A stretch of DNA of 64,000 bases from assembly GCA_964627305.1 (NCBI GenBank), contig CAZVHP010000010.1, positions 30,464 through 94,463 on the forward strand, in the 5' to 3' direction. The notes beneath the pieces are model-generated. The model had not been told where the DNA came from and did not search any database. It saw only the letters and a program-made list of their open reading frames with translations. The DNA is from WJKG01 sp964627305 (GTDB taxonomy: Bacteria > Zixibacteria > MSB-5A5 > GN15 > FEB-12). A program made the position numbers and the translations under genes. Shown here piece after piece: positions 46,302-54,878 of this stretch. The number at the start of each line of letters is the position of its first letter. Position 1 is the stretch's first letter.

Positions 46302-46820
46302 GCCAATTCGCTCACCGCCCTGCCTCCGGCCGAGTAGGCAGCCAGGCCGATCCAACACACCCCCGTTCCGGCCAGGAACACCGATACCGTAAAGGAGTTT
46401 GCGGCAGTCTCATGTCCTGCAAAGCCCGTCTTTGGCGGTCAGCTCCGCCGCCGTCGCGCTTTCTCATCCATTCGTAAATATCCGCTAATCCATTCCTAAC
46501 ACAAAACCCTTTCCTACTGGTCAAGATGAGTGGGGAGATGTCCATACAATGCCGAATGCGGCCATCCGGCGGTCGTATTGTCGGCTTTTCTTGTCTTTCT
46601 TCTCAAGCCGGCCAGGGCACGATCACACAGGCCAACACCACCGACCCCAACTCATCATACTATTACTATCAGGCATTTCTCAACAGATTGATACACAGGC
46701 CTAATAGAGGCCTAACAATTCGAGGACAGTCTTGAGGCTCGCTTACGCCCACCACCAGCCGGGTGTGGCGAGTGGATGACATGGAACCGCTGAACTTTTT
46801 GGGAAGAACGAGGTAAAGCG
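46302..46820. other. Intergenic region between the thiamine promoter and the second TonB gene
   Basis: About 520 bases with only short, unconvincing open frames. It should contain the promoter of the TonB gene at 46821, but no clear -35/-10 pair stands out. No RNA motif recognised. Confidence 0.4.
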
Positions 46821-49805
46821 ATGAATCGCAACTCAAAAGGGAAGATGAATCCCGACGTTTCACGGAAGAAACACCGATCGACAGTCAACTCAGGTCTGGT
46901 AATCCTTGTCCTGCTGGCCCTGTCTGCTCTGTCAATCAATGCTGTAGCCGCCGAAGATGGCCGGATCACCGGCACCGTGCTGAATCAGGAAACCGGCGAA
47001 CCCATCATTGGCGCCACCGTCATGATTCAGGGTACGCAACTCGGGTCAATGACCGACCTCGATGGCAATTACTCCATTAAGAGAGTCCCCTACGGTACCT
47101 ACACGTTGATGATCTCCTCCGTCGGCTACCAGAGGATGGAAGTCACCCAGGTGGTCGTCGACACCAAGACTGCTCTCAGGCTCGATTTCGCCATCTCAAG
47201 GGAAGACGTGCAACTGGACAAGGTCACCGTCTCCGCCAGACGTGTCGAAAACACGCAAGCCGTCATGCTCAAACACCGCCAGGCCTCTACCTCTGTCTCC
47301 GATGCCATTAGCGCTGAAGAGATCAGCCGCTCCGGATCAGGTGATGCCGCCGAGGCCATGACCAAAGTCACCGGTGTCTCGGTGATCGGGGGCAAGGATC
47401 TGGTCATCAGAGGTATGGGCGATCGCTACACTACTACCAATCTCAATGGCTCCACACTCCCCAGCCCCGATCCGGACCGCCAGTCAACACCCATGGACCT
47501 CGTGCCGGCGGGCCTGCTCGACAACATCGTGGTGGAGAAGTCCTTCACACCCGACAAACCCGGCAACTTCGCCGGCGGATCGGTCAACCTGACCACCAAG
47601 GATTACCCCGAGCAACGCACTCTCAAAGTGTCATCCTCGTTTGGCCGCAACAATGTCACCACCGGCGAGACGATTAAGACCCACGACCCGTCGTCAAAAG
47701 ACTGGCTCGGGTATGACTCCGGCAAGAGATCCATACCCGGAATAGTTCTGGATAACCCCGAACTGCAAGCCATGACGCCGAATGCCTTCACCCTGAACTA
47801 CGACAGCACCAACGAGCTGCTGAGTAACTACATACCGATGACCTGGGATGAGTTCTCGGATTTGACAGCATACATGGACCAGTCTTCACGGGCATGGAAT
47901 CCCGAAATGCGGGTCAGCGAGCGAACTGCTCCCGCAAACCAAAGTCACTCTGTCGCGTTCGGAGACAACATCCCCCTGTTCGATCGCCCCCTGGGAGTAG
48001 TTGCTACCTACTCCTACAGCAAGAAATACTCCAGCTCAAATGGTGCATCGAATCTCTACCGCCGCGTCTCGGACATCGAATCACTGGGCTCGTGGTACAC
48101 CTACAGCGACAGCGGCGGGACAGAAGATGTGCTGTGGGGCTCGCTGATCTCTCTCAATTACGGTGTCGCCAGAAACCACAAGCTCGGATTCAGCTTCGTC
48201 CACAATCAGAACGGTACCTCGGACAGCCGCTTCCTCTATGGGCCAAACCAGGAGCACGGACAGGGCGATAACATCATCAACCACGCCCTGCAGTACACTG
48301 AGCGACACATCAGCACCACCCAGTTTTCAGGCGATCATGTCCTCTCAAAAGGCGGTCTGCGTCTTGACTGGAGTTTCTCCTACGCAACCACCGCTCAGAA
48401 ACAACCGGATACCCGCTACATCACTGTGGTCGACAAAGGCAACCTCCAGGAGATTCTGTTGAACCTCTTCAACGGACCGCGAAGATTGCATCGCGAACTC
48501 GACGAGAACAACCGCGAGTACAAGGTCAATCTCACCATGCCTGTCGGACCGCGAAGCAAAATCAAGTTCGGCGCCGCCCATCTGAACACCAATCGTTACT
48601 ACCGCGAACGTGAGTTCCGCTACGCCAACACATCGGCCTTCAAACGATATAATGGGGACATCGACGCCTATACCCACTCCATGGGGCTTGATTCCCTCAG
48701 CCGTCGCCAGCTACCGAATGGCACCGTCAAGTACGCTGCTACCTACTTCAATTTCATCACCGAAGTAGAAAACCACCTCAATCAGTATATCGGCAGGAGC
48801 GACATCACCGGTGTCTACGGGATGCTGGAAACCCCGATCATCGGCAACTTCTTCTTCGTCGGCGGTGCCCGCCTCGAGGCTACCGACATGTACACTCTTA
48901 CGGACACCATCCCGTCAATCCTGAAGTTCGGTGAGGGCGTGATTCATGAGCGCGACTGGCTCCCGTCAGCCAATGTTATCTGGCGTACCTCCGATGCCAT
49001 GAACATCCGCCTCTCGTACGGACGCACCGTAGCTCGCCCAACCCTCAAGGAAATGACGCCGACCGCCTTCCAGACCTATGGCTCCAGCATCTATGAAATC
49101 GGATCCGACAGCCTTCGCATGTCGAAAATCTCCAACTGGGACCTGCGCTGGGAGTGGTTCGTCCGACCGGGAGAAATCCTTGCCTTCACCGCCTTCCACA
49201 AGAGTATCAGCGACCCCATCGGTTACACGTCCATCGGTTCCAATGGCAATGTACTGGCGGTGAACTCCGCCGAGGCCACCGTATACGGTATCGAGATTGA
49301 AGCCCGTCACCGCCTTGACGTCATCCACAATACGTTCCGCAACTGCTGGTTTGGCGGCAACTTCACTCTGGCCAGCTCCGATGTAGACAAGTCTCCTCAG
49401 GAAATGATACAAATCGAGAACGCCGACCTTCCGCACAAGGTCGATGACCGCCCGCTCTGGGGGCAGTCTGACTATATTGTTAACTTCGATATCAGCTACG
49501 AAAACTGGCGCACCGGCACCGCCCTCGGACTCTTTGCCAACACTTTCAGCGACCGCCTGCGGATCTCCAGCTCCGGACGCACCCCTGACGTATACGAGGA
49601 ATCACGCTGGCAGCTGGACTTCGTCGCCTCCCAGAAGATCTTCGGACCGAGCCTCAAGTTCTCCATCAAAAACCTCCTCAACGAGGACTACCGCCTTGTC
49701 TACAAAGACTACTTCTACCACAAGGACGGCAAGGTCATGGAAGTCTACCAGGAGTACAAACGAGGCGTGACCTGGTCGCTCGGCTTAAGCTTTGATGTGT
49801 TCTAA
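46821..49805 (+). CDS. TonB-dependent receptor with carboxypeptidase-regulatory-like domain
   Basis: A 994-residue outer-membrane receptor. A hydrophobic export segment (SGLVILVLLALSALSINAVAAE) follows a basic N-terminus. A CarboxypepD-regulatory-like domain (GRITGTVLNQETGEPIIGATVMIQGTQLGSMTDLDGNYSIKRVPYGTYTL), a plug domain (SVSDAISAEEISRSGSGDAAEAMTKVTGVSVIGGKDLVIRGMGDRYTTTNLNGSTLPS) and a long barrel follow. GAGGTAAAG lies just before the ATG. The gene is followed 323 bases later by a secreted dockerin-repeat protein. This pairing of receptor and secreted beta-rich protein is common in FCB bacteria and suggests a shared substrate; identity unknown. Confidence 0.9.
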   Translation: MNRNSKGKMNPDVSRKKHRSTVNSGLVILVLLALSALSINAVAAEDGRITGTVLNQETGEPIIGATVMIQGTQLGSMTDLDGNYSIKRVPYGTYTLMISSVGYQRMEVTQVVVDTKTALRLDFAISREDVQLDKVTVSARRVENTQAVMLKHRQASTSVSDAISAEEISRSGSGDAAEAMTKVTGVSVIGGKDLVIRGMGDRYTTTNLNGSTLPSPDPDRQSTPMDLVPAGLLDNIVVEKSFTPDKPGNFAGGSVNLTTKDYPEQRTLKVSSSFGRNNVTTGETIKTHDPSSKDWLGYDSGKRSIPGIVLDNPELQAMTPNAFTLNYDSTNELLSNYIPMTWDEFSDLTAYMDQSSRAWNPEMRVSERTAPANQSHSVAFGDNIPLFDRPLGVVATYSYSKKYSSSNGASNLYRRVSDIESLGSWYTYSDSGGTEDVLWGSLISLNYGVARNHKLGFSFVHNQNGTSDSRFLYGPNQEHGQGDNIINHALQYTERHISTTQFSGDHVLSKGGLRLDWSFSYATTAQKQPDTRYITVVDKGNLQEILLNLFNGPRRLHRELDENNREYKVNLTMPVGPRSKIKFGAAHLNTNRYYREREFRYANTSAFKRYNGDIDAYTHSMGLDSLSRRQLPNGTVKYAATYFNFITEVENHLNQYIGRSDITGVYGMLETPIIGNFFFVGGARLEATDMYTLTDTIPSILKFGEGVIHERDWLPSANVIWRTSDAMNIRLSYGRTVARPTLKEMTPTAFQTYGSSIYEIGSDSLRMSKISNWDLRWEWFVRPGEILAFTAFHKSISDPIGYTSIGSNGNVLAVNSAEATVYGIEIEARHRLDVIHNTFRNCWFGGNFTLASSDVDKSPQEMIQIENADLPHKVDDRPLWGQSDYIVNFDISYENWRTGTALGLFANTFSDRLRISSSGRTPDVYEESRWQLDFVASQKIFGPSLKFSIKNLLNEDYRLVYKDYFYHKDGKVMEVYQEYKRGVTWSLGLSFDVF

Positions 49806-50128
49806 CAAGTACTGCCAAAACACGGAATGGAAACTTTCATTGGAGCGTGTGCATATACCAGGGCCAGCATCATTCGAGAGCCACGATGACTGATGCGGCC
49901 ACAGCAGGCCCTCAGAAAGAGCGTCTGAGTTGTCAGGACAGAAAAGGAATCCGCAAACAAACGGAGGAAGGAGGTAATCCTGCACATCACCCGTTGTAAC
50001 ACTTTTGGCGATTGACCGAAGAAGAAGAGAATCGCAGAAGAAAAGAAGAAGAAGAGAAGTGCGACCAATCTGTGGTCGCAGACTGTGAACGCTAACGAAA
50101 ATTCGTATCGAGACAAGGAGGCACACTC
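49806..50128. other. Intergenic region with a purine-rich tract
   Basis: No gene recognised. A tract of nearly pure GA repeats (about 50017-50066) precedes the ribosome site of the following gene and may keep the leader RNA unstructured. Confidence 0.4.
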
Positions 50129-51835
50129 GTGTTTCGTAAATTCGCGATTGCACTATTCGTCCTTTGCCTGCCGATGATCGCTTTCGGCCAGGTATCCGAC
50201 GATGGCAAGCCCGTTAAGGTATTCACCGACGCCGACATTATCCCCGGTCAGACATACAATATGAAGTCGGATACGGTGTACAACCTGCAGGGTTTTGTCT
50301 TTGTTGAGGACGGCGCTGTCCTCAATATTGAAGCCGGCACCATCCTCAAAGGTAACGAAGGTTCCGGCGCTGCTGCTACGGCTCTCATCATTGCCCGCGG
50401 CGGCAAGATCAACGCTCTGGGTACGGCTACCGAGCCTGTTGTCATGACGAGCATTATCGATGACCTCGACGATCCGTTTGACATTCCGTTCGACGATGCC
50501 CAGGGCAAGTGGGGCGGCCTGATCGTTCTGGGTAATGCTCCGATCAACACCACGACCGGCGTGGGCCAGATCGAAGGTATTCCGGAGACGGAAACCCGCG
50601 GCGCCTACGGTGGTAGTGATCCCGAGGACAACTCGGGTATCATCCGCTACGTGTCGATCCGCCACGGTGGTTCCGAGATCGGTGCAGCCAACGAGATCAA
50701 CGGTCTGACGATGGGCGGTGTTGGTCGTGGCACCGAGATCAGCCATGTCGAAGTCATCTTCAACCTTGACGATGGTTTCGAGTGGTTCGGCGGTACGGTC
50801 GATTGTAATCACTTGGTTGCCGCCTTCTGTGGTGACGACTCGTTCGACTACGACGAGGGTTGGTGCGGGACCGGCCAGTTCTGGTTCACCATCATGGCCG
50901 AGGATGACGGTGACAGCGCCGGTGAGCACGATGGCGGCACCACGCCTGAGGACGGTGTGCAGTTTGCTCTGCCGCTGATCTCCAACGTGACCTTTTTCGG
51001 TCGCGGCATGGACAACGGTGGCCAGCGTGCGTTCAACATCCGTGACAACGCTGGCGGCGCTTACCTGAACTCGATCTTCTATGATCACGGTCAGGGCGGC
51101 GACACCATCCGGGCCGGTATCACGATTGAGAACAACGACGGCCAGCCGACCGATTCCCGCGACCGTCTGCTCGAAGGCAACATCATATTCAAGAACAACC
51201 TGTGGTTTGCCTTTGGCCCGACTGATGGTGGCGCGGAACGCCTCTTCGACTACACTGATGGTGCTGTCTATGTTAATGACACCATCGCCTACAACCGCAT
51301 CTTCGGTAACGGCAACGATCAGTGGCACGATGTTGCCATCGCCGCCATCGACCGCTCGCCGAATGCCGGTTTGTTCCCGATTCCGTGCGATGTTCCGGGC
51401 AGCTGGAACTGGATCAACCCCAACGCCGAGAACTACCCCGTTCCGGTGGTGGGCTATCCCAATGCCCTGAACGGCATCAACCATGCCACGATGACCACTG
51501 TCGACTTCCCGGGCGCCTTCGATCCGACTATCACGGATAAGGCCGACCTGTGGGTGGCCGGCTGGACCGCTCTGGACCAGTATGGTTATCTGGCTCCGAC
51601 CGCGGATTGCGGCGGCCCGGTTGACTGCCTCAAGCGCGGTGACATGAACTGCGATGGCAATGTCAACGTGTCCGACATGACCTACCTGATCGCCTTCCTG
51701 TTCAGCGGCGGTCCTGCTCCGTGCTACGCCAAGCATGGTGATGTGAATGGTGACGGTAACACCAACGTATCGGATATGACCTACCTGATCGCCTTCCTGT
51801 TCAGCGGTGGTCCTGCTCCGGTACCGTGCAACTAA
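50129..51835 (+). CDS. Secreted beta-helix-like protein with C-terminal dockerin type I repeats
   Basis: A 568-residue exported protein (signal FAIALFVLCLPMIAFGQ). The long middle part resembles a widespread secreted family of FCB bacteria (NMKSDTVYNLQGFVFVEDGAVLNIEAGTILKGNEG..., GGKINALGTATEPVVMTSI, IRYVSIRHGGSEIGAANEINGLTMGGVG, DDGFEWFGG), consistent with a parallel beta-helix; its function is not known. The C-terminus carries two calcium-binding dockerin-type units (GDMNCDGNVNVSDMTYLIAFLFSGG and GDVNGDGNTNVSDMTYLIAFLFSGG). GTG start with AAGGAGG upstream. No cohesin is visible in the window. The partner TonB receptor is directly upstream. Confidence 0.82.
   Translation: MFRKFAIALFVLCLPMIAFGQVSDDGKPVKVFTDADIIPGQTYNMKSDTVYNLQGFVFVEDGAVLNIEAGTILKGNEGSGAAATALIIARGGKINALGTATEPVVMTSIIDDLDDPFDIPFDDAQGKWGGLIVLGNAPINTTTGVGQIEGIPETETRGAYGGSDPEDNSGIIRYVSIRHGGSEIGAANEINGLTMGGVGRGTEISHVEVIFNLDDGFEWFGGTVDCNHLVAAFCGDDSFDYDEGWCGTGQFWFTIMAEDDGDSAGEHDGGTTPEDGVQFALPLISNVTFFGRGMDNGGQRAFNIRDNAGGAYLNSIFYDHGQGGDTIRAGITIENNDGQPTDSRDRLLEGNIIFKNNLWFAFGPTDGGAERLFDYTDGAVYVNDTIAYNRIFGNGNDQWHDVAIAAIDRSPNAGLFPIPCDVPGSWNWINPNAENYPVPVVGYPNALNGINHATMTTVDFPGAFDPTITDKADLWVAGWTALDQYGYLAPTADCGGPVDCLKRGDMNCDGNVNVSDMTYLIAFLFSGGPAPCYAKHGDVNGDGNTNVSDMTYLIAFLFSGGPAPVPCN
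51638..51820 (+). repeat. Two DNA-level tandem dockerin units
   Basis: Unit 1 at about 51638-51721 and unit 2 at about 51737-51820, with a period of 99 bases. The second halves of the units are almost identical at the nucleotide level, indicating recent duplication or gene conversion. Confidence 0.85.
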
Positions 51836-51890
51836 CCGACAGGTGATTGAACTTGAGCCTGTATTGACTCAAGCTCAACTAACAGTACAT

Positions 51891-51921
51891 CAGCCATCCC
51901 CGCCCTGTGCGGGGGTGGCTG
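51891..51921 (+). terminator. First hairpin after the dockerin-repeat gene
   Basis: CAGCCATCCCCGC (51891-51903) pairs with GCGGGGGTGGCTG (51909-51921), with one mismatch and a 5-base loop. No T tract follows. Confidence 0.5.
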
Positions 51922-52072
51922 ACACTTACGAGTCTTATATGTGTGCCAGTACCAACACTGATGTCTTCCCCAACGCGACCAACCAGGTCGCCTGCCTCTT
52001 CAGCGGTAATGCTATGCTATACGTGCGCTGGACATCAGAGACGTAGTGTAGTATTTATCCAGGTGCTGGTAG

Positions 52073-52109
52073 CGGCCGCCCCTATATCCTTCCTGGGGCG
52101 GCCGTTTTT
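52073..52109 (+). terminator. Strong intrinsic terminator
   Basis: CGGCCGCCCC at 52073-52082 pairs with GGGGCGGCCG at 52095-52104 and is followed by five T residues. It closes the region downstream of the TonB/dockerin genes and is the clearest intrinsic terminator in the window. Confidence 0.85.
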
Positions 52110-52378
52110 CATTGTCCCCATTTGGTTTCCCTTCACAGACGAGCACTCGATGCCGTCACTGAGGCAAACTGCCCCTGTGCAAAAATCACCCGACACTGTT
52201 GTTGACAGCTACACCAAAACGCAATAGCTTGCCGGGAAATCGACGACCGAAAGACCCGCCATGCGCATGCCGTGACTCCCCCTGATGCCTCTTGATCGCG
52301 GAGTTGCCGAGCGCACATTGGCGAGAGTGTTCTTGCAGGTGAGTGAGGCCACAGGCCTTTCTTTGACAGGAGTAGTTG

Positions 52379-52900
52379 ATGACGACGACCGCCGGGGACA
52401 TTATGATCCCCCTTGATCAGTATCCACACATCCCCTATTGGTTTACACTCAGACAGGCAGTTGCCGAGATGGAAAAGTCCTCTCTGGAGATCGAAGGGCG
52501 ACACTCACTGCCCAGAGCCCTCCTGGTCTTCGATGAAAAGTACAGCCTGCTCGGAATCGTGCGTCGAAGAGATATCCTCTCCGGCCTGGAGCCGTCTTTC
52601 ATGCACGCCACGCCTGTTCCGCAGCGTCGGAAGCTCTTTGATGTCGACATCGACCCAAACCTCATTAACCTGTCCTCCGATTCCGGGATTGAGGCCATCA
52701 GGGAACACGCCAAGCGACCCGTCAGTGAAGTGATGTCTCCCATCGAGGGAACCGCCGGTGTTGTCGACCACCTCGGCAAGATCATCTACACCATGCTCAA
52801 GAAAGACCTGAACCTGCTGCCGGTTCTCAAAGAAGGCAGTGTGGTCGGTGTCGTGAGAAGTGTCGATGTCTTTCGTGAGATAGCCAAACTCGTGCTGTAA
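52379..52900 (+). CDS. CBS-domain-pair protein
   Basis: A 173-residue cytoplasmic protein made of two CBS motifs. The first (about 5-85) is GDIMIPLDQYPHIPYWFTLRQAVAEM...PRALLVFDEKYSLLGIVRRRDILSGLEP. The second (about 115-173) is PVSEVMSPIEGTAGVVDHLGKIIYTMLKKDLNLLPVLKEGSVVGVVRSVDVFREI. Such pairs bind adenine nucleotides and act as energy sensors. The start at 52379 has AGGAG upstream. It lies 24 bases before the SLC13-type permease gene on the same strand, so it may regulate that transporter. Confidence 0.87.
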   Translation: MTTTAGDIMIPLDQYPHIPYWFTLRQAVAEMEKSSLEIEGRHSLPRALLVFDEKYSLLGIVRRRDILSGLEPSFMHATPVPQRRKLFDVDIDPNLINLSSDSGIEAIREHAKRPVSEVMSPIEGTAGVVDHLGKIIYTMLKKDLNLLPVLKEGSVVGVVRSVDVFREIAKLVL

Positions 52901-52924
52901 ATACATCAGGGGATCATCGTACAG

Positions 52925-54766
52925 TTGCATAAAGGGTTGGATCACTTACGAGCCTTCTTCAAGCCCCCGGGGGCCGAAGCCCCGCATCCCGCCGGCCTGC
53001 CTGAGATGCCGGAACGGGTGGAACTCGCCGGCCGGCCACGACGTATCGACTATCGCCGACTCACCTTCATGCTTCTCGGGTTAGCGTTGTTCGCCATCAT
53101 GTACCTGTTGCCGGACTTGCCTGATGCTGTCGACCCCGATGGCAAGCAGTTCGCCCTCAGTCGCGAGGGACAGGCCGCCCTGGCTCTCTTCTTTCTGGCC
53201 GCCACCTGGTGGGTGTTCGAGGTTATCCCTATCGGCATTACCTCCATCGCCATCGGTGTCGTCCAGGCGCTTTTTCTCATCCGCCCGGCGCGAACAGCCT
53301 TCACTGACTTCATGGACCCCTCTGTGTGGTTTATCGTCGGTTCCATCGTCATCGGTATGGCATTTGCACGCACCGGTCTCACCAAGCGCATGGCCTACCG
53401 AATGCTCCTGATGGTGGGTGAACGCACCAGCATGATCTACCTCGGCTGCTTCATCATGACTGCCGCTCTGACCCTCATCATGGCCCACACGGCCGTCGCC
53501 GCTGCCGTATTCCCTCTGCTCATGGCGGTCTACTCCCTGTACGAACCGAGCGAGAAACCGACCAAATTCGGCAAGGGGTTGTTCATCGGCATGGCGTTTG
53601 TCGCCGGAGCCGGAAGCATCATCACTCTGCTCGGCGCCGCCCGCGGAGCCGTAGCACTGGGCTTCTTCAATCAGATTACCGGATACCATATCGGGTTCTT
53701 CGAACTCACATACTACATGCTCCCTGTCGGCGCCCTGATGACCGTCATTCTGTTCTTCTATATTCGCATCTACTATCCCCCGGAACACAAACGCATCGAA
53801 GGGCTGCGCGAACGCGTCCACACGCTTAACGAGGGGCTTGGGTCGATCTCCCGCAAGGAGATCATGACCCTGGTTATCGTGCTCCTCGCCATCGGGGCCA
53901 TGAGCATGCAGTCATTCATCCCGGCTCTGCAGAGTATTAACAAGAGCGCCATCATCCTGCTGTCGACCATCTGCTTTTTCATATTCAAGATTCTGTCCAT
54001 CGATGATCTGGAAGAGGTGCCCTGGAACATCGTCCTGCTCTTCGGTGGAGCTATGAGCATCGGTTTCTGTCTCTGGCAGACCGGCGCCGCCTCGTGGCTG
54101 GCCATCTGGTGGCTTGGTTTCCTCCAGCACGCCGGCTGGTTCTTCTTCATTATCGGCATCGCCTTCTTCGTCATGGTTATAACTAACTTCATCATGAACG
54201 TTGCAGCTATCGCCATTTCTCTGCCCGTGGCACTCGTGATTGCGCCGTACCTCGGTGTGGCGCCGGAAGTCATCCTCTTCGCCTCTTTGGTCACGGCCGG
54301 CATGCCGTTTCTGCTGCTGGTGGGCGCCGCACCCAATGCCATTGCCTATGAAAGCAAGCAGTTCTCCACCGGCGAGTTCTTCACCGCCGGTCTCCCCGCC
54401 AGCGCCATCCTGATGCTGGTTGTGGCGCTTTTTGTCGCTGTCATCTGGCCGCTGATGGGGATGCCGATCACTGTCGACAACAGCCCGCCGATGGTTCAGA
54501 ATATCCCCAACCAGTCCGTTTCAATGGGCAGCAGCTTTGAACCTGTCGATCTGAACCAGTATGTCACCGATGCCGACGATCCCCCGGAAAGCATCCAGTG
54601 GACGCACTCAAACACCGAGGCGCTGTCCATCACCATCACCGAGGGAGTCGCCGAGATCGTGTCTGTCGACTCGACCTGGCAAGGTTCAGGGCACGTCACC
54701 TTCACGGCTACAGATCCGGCCGGCGCGAGTGCCTCCATTGATGTCGTGTTCACCATTGGACCTTAG
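52925..54766 (+). CDS. SLC13/DASS family permease with C-terminal Ig/cadherin-like domain
   Basis: A 613-residue protein. Residues about 35-520 are the membrane part of a divalent anion:sodium symporter (DASS/SLC13), with about 12 helices including the hairpin-type regions LTLIMAHTAVAAAVFPLLMAVY and MVITNFIMNVAAIAISLPVALVIAPYLG. Typical substrates are dicarboxylates, citrate or sulfate. The final ~90 residues (PPMVQNIPNQSVSMGSSFEPVDLNQYVTDADDPPESIQW...GHVTFTATDPAGASASIDVVFTI) form a cadherin/Ig-like beta domain, which is unusual for this transporter family and would lie outside the cytoplasm after an odd final helix. The start is a TTG at 52925, preceded by AGGGGATC; a further TTG lies four codons later. 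Confidence 0.85.
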   Translation: MHKGLDHLRAFFKPPGAEAPHPAGLPEMPERVELAGRPRRIDYRRLTFMLLGLALFAIMYLLPDLPDAVDPDGKQFALSREGQAALALFFLAATWWVFEVIPIGITSIAIGVVQALFLIRPARTAFTDFMDPSVWFIVGSIVIGMAFARTGLTKRMAYRMLLMVGERTSMIYLGCFIMTAALTLIMAHTAVAAAVFPLLMAVYSLYEPSEKPTKFGKGLFIGMAFVAGAGSIITLLGAARGAVALGFFNQITGYHIGFFELTYYMLPVGALMTVILFFYIRIYYPPEHKRIEGLRERVHTLNEGLGSISRKEIMTLVIVLLAIGAMSMQSFIPALQSINKSAIILLSTICFFIFKILSIDDLEEVPWNIVLLFGGAMSIGFCLWQTGAASWLAIWWLGFLQHAGWFFFIIGIAFFVMVITNFIMNVAAIAISLPVALVIAPYLGVAPEVILFASLVTAGMPFLLLVGAAPNAIAYESKQFSTGEFFTAGLPASAILMLVVALFVAVIWPLMGMPITVDNSPPMVQNIPNQSVSMGSSFEPVDLNQYVTDADDPPESIQWTHSNTEALSITITEGVAEIVSVDSTWQGSGHVTFTATDPAGASASIDVVFTIGP

Positions 54767-54811
54767 TGCCACGGTATCCCGTTTCCCGGAGCAATCGACA
54801 CCAATAAGCAA

Positions 54812-54844
54812 CAGGGCGGGACGATAATCATCGTCACCGCCCTG
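54812..54844. terminator. Bidirectional hairpin between convergent genes
   Basis: CAGGGCGG-GACGAT pairs with ATCGTC-A-CCGCCCTG (54812-54844), a 14-bp stem with one bulged base and a 4-base loop, between the permease gene and the convergent DUF4397 gene. Confidence 0.65.
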
Positions 54845-54878
54845 CCACCGTGCAAGGATGGGATGTGTCTGCACACCC

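Noticed and set aside
46312..46545. 77-codon minus-strand open frame upstream of the thiamine operon
   Set aside because: It overlaps the promoter region, has no ribosome site and no recognisable product.
49806..50128. Possible small gene in the GA-rich leader
   Set aside because: Only low-complexity frames are present, without a supported start or family.
50153..51736. 527-codon open frame antisense to the dockerin-repeat gene
   Set aside because: It mirrors the sense gene exactly, has a Val/Asp/His-biased product with no recognisable domain, and the sense gene has a signal peptide, a ribosome site and dockerin repeats.
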